In this document: piece after piece, positions 46,125 to 56,094 of the stretch | Numbering within the stretch: the stretch's first letter is position 1 | Layout: each line of letters begins with the position of its first letter | Translations under genes and position numbers: made by a program | Notes under the pieces: generated by a model | What the model saw: only the letters and a program-made list of their open reading frames with translations | What the model was told of the DNA's origin: nothing | The model's database searches: none | Assembly: GCF_003473485.1 (NCBI RefSeq) | Contig: NC_053045.1 | Span: 38,414,494 to 38,478,493 of the forward strand | From: Medicago truncatula | Taxonomy: Eukaryota > Streptophyta > Magnoliopsida > Fabales > Fabaceae | Direction: 5' to 3' | Length of the DNA stretch: 64,000 nt

Positions 46125-47901
46125 CTCAGTGCAGTGACCCTCAAAACAATGTGGTCATCACAGTGGATGGAAGAAAGGACAGCTTAATTAGAACTTGTCT
46201 CACATGTGGTCATCATATCAAAGGCCAAGATCAGGTTCCTTATTTAAAACTTGGTTTGCCAATAAAGATTTATCATTACATTATTACTATTTATTTTTAA
46301 TCTCTATAAATTTAGTCTCTGCATAATTATGTTAATTTTTTAGCCCTTATTTTAATTTCATAGGGACTAAATGTAATGACTAGGTCAAAGAAAAAACATT
46401 AATTTTTTGTAAAAATAATAACAGTGGATACTAAAATTATATAAAATTTATGTGGAGACTAAATTAAAAAGTGATAATTTTATAGAAACTAAAAACTTTT
46501 TTCTTTTAATTTGGTGTAAAATATATTAATTATTTGTGAAATATAAATGCTAATGTGATATCAATGAATAATAATTAGGGTGGTGGAATTAATGACTTAC
46601 CTGGATTGCCAGCTGGAGTGAAGTTTGATCCTACAGATCAAGAGATTCTTGAACATTTGGAAGCAAAGGCAAAGTCAGATATTCATAAGCTTCACCCTCT
46701 AATTGATGAGTTCATCCCTACTCTTGAAGGAGAAAATGGAATCTGCTATACTCATCCAGAGAAACTGCCAGGTATATTGCATACAATATAAGCTCTCAAT
46801 TTCTTGTCTTAATTTCTGATGAGTCTTATAACTCCAATAAGTTTACATTTTATTTTCATTGAATAACATGATCAGAAGTGGTTTACCTTTAGACTTCAGC
46901 AACATGAAAAAGAAGAAAGAAGTTGTTTTGTTGAAGTAACATTTTTGTAGGAGAAGATGTAGCCATTTATGCTAATCAAATCACATTAATCCTTCTCTAT
47001 CATTTTAATTTCAAATAAAAATTAACATTTCATTATTCAGGCTAATAATAATGGTTAAGAGGGATAATTCATGATGCTTTTTTTTTTTTTTTGAAGGGAT
47101 TAAACCCCTTTAATAAAACAACTTGTCAAAAGTTCTAATCCATTGTTAAAAACTAAAAAAGAAAAATCATACTCCTGTGTCTATTTTTATAAGTACTTTT
47201 TAGTCTTTATTTTCACATTTATTAAGAAAAGTGTTTTATATCCTTAAACTAACCACCTTATAGTTGCATATGGTACCTAGCTTCTTCTTTTTCTATATAT
47301 GCGGTTCTTCCTTAGGTAACATTTAACATCTACATTGAATTATATTTCTTCAGGAGTAAGCAAAGATGGACTGATCCGCCATTTCTTTCACCGGCCATCC
47401 AAGGCATACACAACAGGAACTAGAAAAAGAAGAAAGGTACATTCCGATCACGAGGATGGAAGCGAAACCCGTTGGCACAAAACAGGTAAAACTAGACCAG
47501 TCTACAACAATTCCAAGTTAAAAGGTTACAAAAAAATTCTTGTACTTTACACAAACTATGGAAAACAAAGAAAGCCAGAGAAAACAAATTGGGTGATGCA
47601 TCAGTATCATCTTGGGAGTGATGAAGAAGAGAAAGAAGGAGTGTTAGTTGTGTCCAAAGTTTTCTATCAAACTCAACCAAGACAGTGTGGTGGTAATTCA
47701 TTGATTATGAAAGACTCTATTCTTGGAAAAACTATGAAGGGTCAAAGTGGGAATGAGGTAATGAATGGTAAAAATAGTACTAATGGATCATTTGTTGAAT
47801 ATTATCATTCAAATTTCATATCATTTGATCAAGGGAACCAACATAGGTCTAGCAATGCTCAAGTAATTTCACATTTTCAAGGTGCTCCTTTTAACCCTTG
47901 A
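46121..47901 (+). CDS. NAC transcription factor of the SND2/ANAC073 type, three exons
   Basis: Plant-specific nuclear transcription factor; relatives SND2/SND3 and ANAC075 act in secondary wall and vascular cell programmes (family knowledge). Exons 46121-46234, 46579-46771 and 47354-47901 give 284 aa. An N-terminal cysteine pair [14 protein letters not shown] (about 25-38) precedes the NAC domain, a layout typical of this subgroup. NAC subdomains: [20 protein letters not shown] (about 44-63), [87 protein letters not shown] and [16 protein letters not shown]. The C-terminal 75 residues are Asn/Ser-rich, as in activation regions. A partial, broken copy of exons 2-3 lies at 54210-54900. A short uORF overlaps the start. 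Confidence 0.95.
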
Positions 47902-48347
47902 TTCAAGTGGTGGACAAGCTATAGAGGAGGATATATAATTATTAAGAGGCCAAGAATTGAAAAGGTTATGAACAAAGTATATATTAATACTGAGGCAGCA
48001 TTACATATATATATATTGCAAAAATAATCAAAATAAGTTAATAACCTATATACTCTAGTTAGGAGGGAAAATGGTTGGCAAGTAAGAGAGATTTTGTTGA
48101 AGACTGAAGTGAGAGGAACACTTTTATTTGTAACATTATTCCCATCTAAAATACTTTAGTAGTGTCAAAGGCATCATATTTGTGCCCATGCTTGGTAAAG
48201 ACTAACATATTAAATAGTCAAAAACATAAGTTTACCATAAACAATCTTGAACTACAATTGATTCACATGTGTGTGCCTTTTTTTAATAGAAGTTTTATTC
48301 TAAGTGTAAATGTTGTCTCATTTCACTAATTGGATCCTCTAATATTA
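47902..48347. other. NAC 3' flank
   Basis: Presumed 3' untranslated and downstream DNA. Its part from about 48150 on, with GCCCATGCTTGGTAAAGACT, reappears at 54945 in the duplicated segment. No further gene. Confidence 0.6.
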
Positions 48348-48583
48348 TGAACTCAGAAATTGAGGGAATTAAAGTGAAGATTCATCATTGATTGAATGAT
48401 CTTAAAATGGTCTCAAAAGTACAAGATGAGTATTTATACAAGTCTAAGTAAACTTAGTAACTTGGTGAACAAGTTACCAATTGTAACTAACTAATAACCA
48501 CCTTCTATGACAACTAAACTTTATAATACTATTGATCAGTTAGTAGAGTTAGGATTCACAGCGTGGAGTTTTATCCTCTAATA
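48348..48583 (-). mobile_element. Ty1/copia 3' LTR
   Basis: On the minus strand this 236-bp stretch follows a purine tract (TGAGGGGA) that ends the pol remnant and begins TATTAGAGGATAAAACTCC, where TGTTAGAGG would be usual, and ends CTGAGTTCA. A promoter-like CTTGTATAAATACTC lies within. A related copy is at about 55118-55356 in the duplicated segment. Confidence 0.65.
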
Positions 48584-49638
48584 TCCCCTCACAAGACGAA
48601 CTTTGATATATGTAAGAGAAGGAGGGTTTTAGTGAATAGACAAGCAAGTTGGTCTTGAAGAGGGAGAAATCTTAGAACATATGTTTGCACTTTGTCCAGG
48701 GTCGTTCCTACGAATCCGGAGGCTCGATTTTGTAAGTGAAAAGAGACCCATAATAAAATAAAAATGTATTTTTTTTTTTAAAAGAACAATGTTCTATTTA
48801 AATTTTTTAAAAGATAAATACACAAAGGTAAAAATCACTACTGTCCCAAAAAAAACATCCACCTAACACCAAAAGCAAGAGGACTCAATTCTTATAGGCC
48901 TAAAACAAGACAACATAAAAGGAAAGTGGAAACCTGGGGAGTAGTGAAGTAGTACTACTGCGCTATAATTTTTTTTAGGTCCATTCCTTGGGGAGGCCCA
49001 ATTCCATTGAGTGGTTTGCACACCCCAAGGTCCGGCCCGGAGTCTTTGTCCCACATAATATGACAATCTATCTCCAAATGTCAGTGCGTTCGTGGAAAAC
49101 ATGATTGGGTGCTATGAGAAGTTCACTTTGGCTATCACAATAAGGAAAATACTTCTTCTGCAATTAATGTGTAAATCATTCAACAAGTATATCAACCATT
49201 GAACCTCACAAGCTGCAGCTGCAAGTTGTTAGTTGTTACTAAGCTTCACTTGAAGATCTAGAGACTGTGGTTTGCTTTTTGGTGTGTCGAGACACAAGGA
49301 ATAAACCTAAGAAGAAGAACATGCCCAAAACTAATCAATCTTCTAGTATCCAAACAACCTACCCAATCAACATTTGAGAATACCAAAATTTGAATAGAGG
49401 ATGAACTCGAAAAGAACAACCCACGAGCTGGAGAACTCTTGAGATATCTAAGTACACGGCATACTAGCCTTGAATCTTTCAACTGGTGCATAAACTTTAT
49501 ACTTAATTTTGTAATCCTACTTTGTCCGTATGGGTTCACATTTTCCTGTCCTTTTGGCTTTGTTTGCAAGTTTGAAGTGGATGGAAAGGGAGGAGTTTGA
49601 AAAAATAGGAAGGAACAGGTGGAAGAAATAGATGACAT
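48584..49638 (-). pseudogene. Ty1/copia pol 3' end (reverse transcriptase/RNase H), interrupted
   Basis: Minus-strand text matches the end of copia polyproteins in order: CRVLRYLKSSPARGLFFSSS, NVDWVGCLDTRRLISFGH, then QKANHSL, DSQSELLIAPNHVFHERT (RNase H), DKVQTYVLRFLPLQDQLACL and FTKTLLLLHISKFVL just before the polypurine tract and LTR. Frames are shifted and contain stops. It is cut by a hAT-like insertion at 48697-49042 and bounded by a CACTA MITE at 49639. In intact elements this region copies RNA into DNA and degrades the RNA strand. Confidence 0.75.
48697..49042. mobile_element. hAT-like insertion absent from the duplicated copy
   Basis: A 346-bp insert in the copia RNase H remnant. 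It starts CAGGGTCGTTCC and ends GGTCCGGCCCGGAG (inverse CTCCGGGCCGGACC), loosely matching inverted ends, with ACTTTGTC (48689-48696) and TCTTTGTC (49043-49050) as an 8-bp duplication with one mismatch. The paralogous copy near 55440 runs uninterrupted through this point (TTTTGTCC then TAATATGACAATCTATTTCC), an empty-site comparison that supports the insertion. Non-coding. Confidence 0.7.
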
Positions 49639-49784
49639 CACTACTAAAAAAACAAAAATTAGTGAGGGAAAATGTAAAATCCCTCTCTAATTCCGTCACT
49701 AAATTTTGCGACCAAGGAATTTGTGAGGAATTTTATTTTTTTCGTCACAGATTTTCCTCGCTAATTTTGCTTTTTCTAGTAGTG
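49639..49784. mobile_element. CACTA-type MITE
   Basis: 146 bp with ends CACTACTAAAAAAACAAAAA and, inverted, CACTACTAGAAAAAGCAAAA, each followed by TTAG(T/C)GAGG. The 3-bp target duplication CAT flanks it (49636-49638, 49785-49787). CACTA ends plus 3-bp duplication identify the En/Spm superfamily. It lies at the edge of the copia remnant. Confidence 0.88.
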
Positions 49785-49797
49785 CATTGAGAGTCAA

Positions 49798-49832
49798 TTT
49801 TTTTTTTTTTTTTTTTGGGGGGGGGGGGGGGG
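49798..49832. repeat. T19-G16 homopolymer junction
   Basis: Nineteen T followed directly by sixteen G. Unusual in composition; it could be real low-complexity DNA or an assembly or sequencing weakness. Confidence 0.8.
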
Positions 49833-50171
49833 TTTCACTTTTCTTATAATACAAAATTCTTTTCATTTTGGGGAACTCAAAAATTGTATTGTAGGATGGT
49901 TTTGAGGTTTTTATTTTAAGAGTTTACATAAATTCTTTGAATTTAATCTATGTTTTAATCATTAATTTATCATTCTCTAAAAAAAATCATCTTTTAAAAA
50001 TAAGATTTTTTTTCAACCCTCTAAAGTCCTTCCTTCCCCTCCCCTTCAAACTTCTAAACAACGCCTTAAGGACAAAAAAATTGGTACCATAGAAATTTGA
50101 TTGGGTACCGGTACCATGTACATACAATAATTCAAAATATAAATTTAATTTAAAATAATTAAATATTAAAA

Positions 50172-50256
50172 ATGAGATGTCTTGATGACGGGTACATATC
50201 CAACAAAAATTTAAAGCATGAGATGTCTCAACGACGGGTACATATCCAACAAAGAG
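50172..50256 (+). repeat. 46-bp tandem duplication
   Basis: Units start at 50172 and 50218; each has ATGAGATGTCT(T/C) and ACGGGTACATATCCAACAAA with few differences. Non-coding. Confidence 0.8.
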
Positions 50257-50420
50257 TTTATCTGTTGACACAAATATTTGTGAGAATATTTGATAGATCT
50301 AATCAAAATGACATTCAAAACTTTATAAGCCGTTTTTGTCTTGTTTTATTTTAAGCTCTACGCATTAGCTTTTAATAATAGTTTATATGAAAATAATTTG
50401 ATTTGTTTTAGGGTTTAATG

Positions 50421-50570
50421 GTGTTGGGTTAACGGTCCAAAACAACTTTGCACACACAATCAATCAAAACATTTAAAATTGCCACATCGATTAATGTTTT
50501 TAATTTATGTGCAATTTAGAATGTTTTGATCGGTTGTGTGCAACATTGTTTTGTATCATCAACCTACCAC
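50421..50570. mobile_element. Foldback MITE of about 150 bp
   Basis: The left arm GTGTTGGGTTAACGG, then CAAAACAACTTTGCACACA and ATCAAAACATTTAAAATTGC, is matched by the inverted right arm (GTGGTAGGTTGATG, CAAAACAATGTTGCACACA, ATCAAAACATTCTAAATTGC), so nearly the whole element folds on itself. No sure target duplication, so the superfamily is open. Confidence 0.6.
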
Positions 50571-51015
50571 TTTTTGTTTTTAAACTCTTTGTTTTATTTT
50601 TTGAGCAGTGTTATATCTCTAGAAAGGGAGCATCATGATCTCTTCAAGAATAAAGAGCAGTCAATTACAATACACTATTTGCCGCAATACACAGAGATGT
50701 AACTGAAAAATAGGAAATGAACAATAAGTCATGCAATAAACAGTTGCTACCCGTGTCGGAAAAATTTCGCTATGCCTATATCTAGCTAGAAATAAAAAAT
50801 TTCTTATTTTTTGTTATGATGTCCTTCCCATGCACTTGCATGGACATGCAATAAAATGCACATCCTCTTTTCGTGTGATGAAAATAGTTAACTAGGAAAA
50901 CTCATTAAAAACATCATAAAAATAGCAAACATAATTATTTTACTGCTACACCAACGATTACAAGTAGTCCAAATTTTAAAGCACTTATTCAAACTCACAC
51001 AACAAAGGGCATAAT

Positions 51016-51576
51016 TTAAAGATGATGATACACTGTGATATTGTACTCCATAACAAAATTCTCAGGGGAAGAAATAGAGTAAACACTGTTTGCTATGACA
51101 TATCCCCTAGCAAACCTGAACAGTCCAGTCCCACCAACTATTGGCATTTCTCTATTTTGTTCAGCAACAGGATTCCTCCCTAACATGCTAAGTGTGCTCC
51201 CTGCATAGTTTCCATCTGTGAAAATAAAATTTGTCAACATAAACATTCCAATATCATGCAGAGAAGCTTGACCAAACAACCCTTGTGCTCTTCCAATGTG
51301 CTTTGAACTCATTTCTGGCCCTTCAGTGATTTCATCATCCATTACATAAGTTGCACCAAATCCATTAGGCACGTTTTCGGGTGTGTTAACAATTTGCAGA
51401 ATTGTTGGGTTGTTTTTGTTTTTAATGTCATGGTAGTAGAAGTGAAGATGAGTCAATTTTTCTGAGGGTAAATATATGTTGGATTGTTTTGAGAACACTC
51501 CATTTGTTGAAGTTGATTGAGTAAAAATTATATTTAGAGAGAAGAGAAATAATGAACTACGTGAAATAAGAGCCAT
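51016..51576 (-). CDS. Dirigent family protein, secreted, intronless
   Basis: A 186-aa single-exon gene. The first ATG (51576) gives a hydrophobic secretion signal of about 20-25 residues (MALISRSSLFLFSLNIIFTQ). Dirigent motifs follow: LTHLHFYYHDI (about 42-52), NGFGATYVMDDEITEGPEM, IGRAQGLFGQASL, NFIFTDGNYAGSTLSMLGRN, MPIVGGTGLFRFARGYVIAN and a closing MEYNITVYH. Dirigent proteins are apoplastic eight-stranded barrels that steer stereoselective coupling of phenoxy radicals in lignan synthesis or help place lignin polymers (family knowledge). The usual conserved residues of the barrel are present and the length is normal, so it looks functional. The substrate cannot be deduced. It lies between the intact NAC gene and its decayed copy, on the opposite strand, and has no duplicate of its own here. 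Confidence 0.95.
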   Translation of the reverse strand: MALISRSSLFLFSLNIIFTQSTSTNGVFSKQSNIYLPSEKLTHLHFYYHDIKNKNNPTILQIVNTPENVPNGFGATYVMDDEITEGPEMSSKHIGRAQGLFGQASLHDIGMFMLTNFIFTDGNYAGSTLSMLGRNPVAEQNREMPIVGGTGLFRFARGYVIANSVYSISSPENFVMEYNITVYHHL

Positions 51577-51771
51577 TTTGATGAAGGACACTTTTCTTTA
51601 ATTTCTTTTTTGATGATTGAACAACTAAAGATCATCACTCTTTTATAGTTTTTCCTGGAATTGAAATATACTTGTTTTGATTGTTATTTTATTACCCATG
51701 CTCATCGCGAGGAATCTACTGAATATACTCTCCAAATTGAAAACTAATTCTTTATCTGAGTGCGATTTCAC

Positions 51772-51831
51772 AAAGTTCTTATAATATAGTTTTTTTTTTT
51801 TTTTTTAAATTAAAGTTCTTATAATATAGTT
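51772..51831. repeat. 20-bp direct repeats flanking an oligo-T tract
   Basis: AAAGTTCTTATAATATAGTT occurs exactly at 51772-51791 and 51812-51831, with only 20 bases between, nearly all T. This looks like a target-site duplication around a retroposed poly(A)-only insertion (read on the minus strand), though plain tandem duplication cannot be excluded. Confidence 0.6.
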
Positions 51832-52190
51832 AAGGACAAATTAATTGATAATTGGGTCAAGGTGAGGCTTAATTTAATGGAAAATGTGGTAATTAGTTGG
51901 AGCAGCACTCGTTTAGTCACAACTCTAAATAAAAATGATTTTGACACTTATAAGTGAAAGAGATAAAAGGAGAATGAATTAAATAATATATATTTTTTTG
52001 AAAGAATTAAATTATATGTATTATTATGGATGTATGTTCAAATCATTTTTATTTGAGGTTGCGACCAAAGAAATGTTTCTCGGTTAATTGAACACATGTT
52101 TTTGAAGTTTGGAAAGAATTCAGACACGTGATAAGTGGAGTTCTTAAGTTTTAATAAAATATTATAAAAACTTAAGCATTGTGCTCTAGA

Positions 52191-52371
52191 TTTGTTTTTT
52201 TTGTGTTAACCTTTCGGTTCTTAGGGGAAAGGGGGTCCTGATAATTTGGAGTTTTGCCGTGAGATAAGGATAACATGACCAAGAATTGGGCCACCTAAAA
52301 ATTGAACTCGGGTTACCGAACGATTCGTCCCTTGTGAAACTCATTAACCACTTGAGTTCAATTGTTTGGTA
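52191..52371 (-). mobile_element. tRNA-derived SINE, family A, copy 3, with target duplication
   Basis: The minus strand starts with TTGAACTCAAGTGGTTAATG (A box), has ATCGTTCGGTAACCCGAGTT (B box AACCCGAGTTCAA), then TAGGTGGCCCAATTCTTGGT, a CAAAACTCCAAATTATCAGG block and ends CCTTTCCCCTAAGAACC with an A-rich tail. Flanks ATTGTGCTCTAGA (52178-52190) and ATTGTGCTCTCGA (52372-52384) form a 13-bp target duplication with one change. The best-preserved member of family A here. Confidence 0.8.
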
Positions 52372-52384
52372 ATTGTGCTCTCGA

Positions 52385-53639
52385 ATTTTGTTAAATACTT
52401 ATCAAACATCAAATTATTTAATGATATATTTATAATTAATTGTTTCAAAATGAATTTTAATTTTGAACAAATTAGTTCATGAAATATTGATACCCAACAA
52501 AACTCTATAATAGAAATATTTTATCTGTAAAAATAATATAAAAATCTAAATTTGTCTTGCTTAGTTTATGTTCATGTATGAACGGATGATGTGTATCTTC
52601 TGAGCTGATGGTGTTCCTCCCTTGTCAGTGACTAGAACCACTGTGTGATCGATCGTACGCTCCGCCTCCAGAAAGGGGGCGGGGGCAAATAGCAAAATGG
52701 ATAATCAATAAGGTGTTCGTGTACCTGGGGAGGCCCTTATTAATAGTGATGGATACAATGTGAAGCTCCTCGGTTGTTGTTATCTTCACTCATTGAATTG
52801 CTACTAGATAGTCCAGATTGTTATGGATATTGTGGTGTGATTATAGTAACTAAACTCGGGAATAAGCAATGGCGCTTATCTGGTTCAAATAAGTTTCATA
52901 TCAATAGGAACGACATGGTAGCTATCCTAAAGTTGGTTAAGGTGTGGACTGCATGTAAGCTGTAGGCACAAGGCACTTTATTGATATACAAGGTGGTTCC
53001 TGAGATGTTGTGGAAGATTCTCTCATATGCCACACATGGTTCAGATACAAGATATTTTTAGAGATGGTGTAAGATGTCAGATCTTATGTTGCAGTTGCAC
53101 AATGTGGTCTGATGAGGTACTCACCTTGGTGGACATGGACTTGACCTATTTATTGGGTCTTCTTGATATATTCTTAATTGGCGATGCTATTTGGTGACCT
53201 AAAGGATAATTGGATAATACCTCTTAGGCTCGAACCATTACACTAGCACCCTAGTTCCTTGGTCATGCAGTATGTAATAAGTTTAAGAGTATTGAAGTAA
53301 AAAGTTTTTGAAATTTTTCGTTTTCCTTGCATGTATTAGAAATGTTTGTAGTAGGAAACAATGCTCTTAGCTCTAATGCCCCCTATGATGCTTTGAATGA
53401 ATAAGCCATGTCCTCCAAGACTCAGATAAGCTTTTCATCCTTTTCTTCGATGAAAATTTACGGTTTAGGGTATGGTCCTTGTGTTGAGTTATTCGCCGCA
53501 AACCAAAAGCTGTTAGATAGGGATCTAAGTGGCTACTCTTGGGCTGATAAAAGTATCGTGATTGCATAATCCTTTTGTGTTGACCTAACTTTGAGTAAGT
53601 TTTTCATTGTCACCTTTTATGCCATTAGGGATCCTTAAG
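52385..53639. other. Intergenic DNA, probably decayed transposon sequence
   Basis: Less AT-rich than its surroundings, with many interrupted frames on the plus strand, and followed by recognisable transposon-like text. It may be the front part of the same dead element, but no domain could be named. Confidence 0.35.
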
Positions 53640-54125
53640 GGTTGGCGGATTTCATTTTATCCCATGTAGATGTTAATAATGCCAGATTTAAGAAAGTAGG
53701 GAATGATTCTCTAGACTTTACCTACCTGTATAAACACTTGTTTGAGAATATTGGTGTATTTTTTTTCCCTTTTCTAACTTCCAGCTTAAGGTACTCTTGG
53801 TTGAGAATCACACATATTCACCTTCACCCTCAATAATTGGGTCTTTGTCAAATGTTTAATTATGTTTTGAGCTGTTCGGTGCGTACTGGAAAGTGCCTTG
53901 CACCACAATTATTTTCTTTAATTTCTACCAGTTGAAGGTCAGGAGTCAAGTCCCTGCATGGCGAACTATCTCAATCCTTGTTTTGCTTATAATCGTCTAA
54001 AATTTCTCCAACGTTTAAGAGTTCCTTTTATAAGGTTGCTTGTGTTCTTTTCGATCATCATTTCTTTTATGATTCCATCAATGAGCCTAAACTTCTGTTT
54101 TATTGGAATCTCACTCCTAAAGGGA
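53640..54125 (+). pseudogene. Decayed plant transposon-type protein fragment
   Basis: Shifting between plus-strand frames gives HLHPNNWVFVKC, FYQLKVRSQVPAWRTIS, FDHHFFYDSINEPKLLFYWN and LTPKGIM. The order resembles a repetitive plant protein annotated as putative gypsy-type or plant transposon protein, with patterns like QLHPNSWAF...F and GKPKFPLYWT (recalled, not searched). Stops and frameshifts show it is dead. Confidence 0.35.
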
Positions 54126-54170
54126 TCATGTATCTCTTAGTTTAACTAATTGTCTTGTGTGTGTTATGAG

Positions 54171-55676
54171 TGAAATAAAAATCCTAATAATGTATGAATA
54201 TTTCATTAGGGGAGTGGAATTAATTACTTGCCTGGATTGCCTTCTGGAGTGAAGTTTGATCCAACAGATCAAGAGATTCTTGAACCTTTGGGAGCAATGG
54301 TGAGGTCTGATATTCATAAGCTTCACCCTCTAATTGACGAGTTCATCCCAACTCTTGAAGGATAGAATGGAATTGTAATTATTACTTTTCTAAATTTCTT
54401 ATTACGAATTACTTATACAATACTCTTCGGATGTTCGTTAGCATGACCCTTATCTTTTGAACCAAAAAAAGGGAGATTAAAACAATAGATATACTATCAC
54501 AGCAAAACTCCAAAGAAATAGCAACAAATAGCACACTAGACATTCATGCCATTAGACAAATATAACATATCTTAAACTGAGATTGTAATTTTCACCAAAA
54601 AAAAAAACTAACCTTGTAGTTACATGGTACCTAACTTCTTATTTATCTATATATTCAGTTCCTCCTTAGATAACATTATATGTAGAAAGCTATTTTCACT
54701 ATATTACACATGTAGCAGTGAATTAAAATCTGCATTGAATTATATTTCGTCCGGAGTAAGCAAAGATGGACTGATCCGGCATTTCATTCACCGACCATCC
54801 AAAGGCATACACAACAGGAACAAGAAAAAGAAGAAAGGTACATTCAGATCACGAGGATGGAAGCGAAATCTGTTGGCACAAAACAGGTAAAACTAGACCA
54901 GTCTACAACAATTCTAAGTTGAATATGTCATAGACATAGGCATACTATTTGTCCCCATGCTTGGTAAAGACTGACATATAAATAGTAGAAAGCATGATTT
55001 TTACCTCAAGCAATCTTGAACTACTGAATTCACATATCTGTGTGCTTTTTTCTTCATACAAGTTTTATTCTGAGTGTAAATGTTGTCTCACTTCACTAAT
55101 TGAATTCTCTAATATTATGAACTCAGAAATTGAGAGAATTGGAGAGAAATTCATCATTTATTGAATGATCTTAAAATGATCTCAAAGTACAAAACGAGTA
55201 CTTATACAAGTCTAAGTAAACTGCGTAACTTCTTCAGCAAGTTATCAGTTGTAACTAACTAATAGCCACCTTCTAATAACTAAAACTAACTTCTATAACT
55301 ATGATCACAACTAACCTTTATAATACTATCCATCAGTTAGTTGAGTTAGGATATATGTCCAGAGAAGGAGGGATTTAGTAAATAAACAAGTAAATCGGTC
55401 TTGAGAAGTCGCAAGGAGGAATCTTAGAACACTTGCTTGTATTTTGTCCTTTATAATATGACAATCTATTTCCAAATGTTAGTGTGTTTGTTGAAAATAG
55501 GATTGATTGGTATGTGGACATGACTTCTTTTGCAAGTAACATGTAAATCACTCAAATGTATATCGAGCATTGGACCCCAAGAGTTGCAGCTGGAAGAGCA
55601 TGATACTAAGCTTCACTTAGCTTGAAGATCTAGAGACTGCGTTTTGGTGTGCCAAGAAAGATGGGATAAACCTAAG
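54171..55676 (+). repeat. Segmental duplication of 46543-49313 (NAC exon 2 to copia pol)
   Basis: Collinear with the first copy in four blocks: NAC exon 2 (54210), NAC exon 3 start (54736), NAC downstream DNA (about 54940), and copia LTR plus RNase H (about 55118-55676, ending at GATAAACCTAAGAAG). Compared with copy 1 it lacks most of exon 3, part of the intron and the 346-bp hAT insert. The two copies lie in the same orientation with the dirigent gene and dead transposon DNA between them. Confidence 0.8.
54210..54900 (+). pseudogene. NAC pseudogene, partial copy of the gene at 46121
   Basis: Exon 2 remnant (54210 on) keeps the acceptor TTCATTAG and [20 protein letters not shown] with [16 protein letters not shown], but GAA has become TAG at about 54363, stopping the frame. 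The exon 3 remnant (about 54743 on) reads [17 protein letters not shown], then one extra base shifts the frame ([11 protein letters not shown]). After CCAGTCTACAACAATTCTAA the rest of the NAC domain is gone: about 640 bp present in the live gene is deleted. Exon 1 is not duplicated, so no promoter or start codon came along. It is clearly non-functional as a NAC protein. Confidence 0.88.
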
Positions 55677-56022
55677 AAGTAAGCACATATAGATAAGATT
55701 TCATTACTTGAGAGAGCAAGTAAGCAAAGTAAACTTAAAATTGGAGCATTGACAGAGGTTGCTGCAATTCAAGCATTCAAGAAGCTAAGAGGCTTAATGG
55801 AAATTGAATCATGATTCATTAGCCAACATGAATTGATGTGGTGTGCTGAGAGTAGTGTAATTCATGTTTATTAAAATAGAGGATTTGCAACACTTATAAA
55901 AATATCACCAATTGTGTAAACTGTTGCAAATTAAATTTATGTTATGAGTTATTTTTGTACAGTTTGTGAAAAATATTTCGTTATGTTATAAATCTAATTA
56001 TTTCAACATTTTTTCCATCAAA

Positions 56023-56094
56023 GCGTTTGTAGTCCAACGGTTAGGATAATTGCCTTCCAAGCAATAGACCCGGGTTCGACTCCCGGCAAACGCA
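56023..56094 (+). tRNA. tRNA-Gly (anticodon UCC)
   Basis: A 72-base cloverleaf: acceptor stem GCGTTTG pairs with CAAACGC, discriminator A. The A box TAGTCCAACGGTTAGGA and B box GGGTTCGACTCCC are intact, the anticodon arm is ATTGC-CTTCCAA-GCAAT with anticodon TCC reading GGA codons, and the T arm is CCGGG-TTCGACT-CCCGG. No intron. An RNA polymerase III terminator (TTTTTTT) starts a few bases downstream. A CAA motif precedes the gene, as often seen at plant tRNA start sites. Relative to the plant sequence I remember (GCGTCTG/CAGACGC), the acceptor stem appears to have a compensated C-G to T-A pair, which keeps pairing. Looks functional. Confidence 0.97.

Noticed and set aside
48863-49102. Minus-strand frame of 79 codons
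   Set aside because: Crosses the border of the hAT-like insert into the copia RNase H remnant, so it is an accidental fusion frame.
53373-53567. 64-codon minus-strand frame
   Set aside because: No homology, sits in decayed transposon DNA.
54624-54890. 88-codon frame that might be taken as a small gene
   Set aside because: It is the frameshifted exon 3 of the NAC pseudogene fused to intron sequence.
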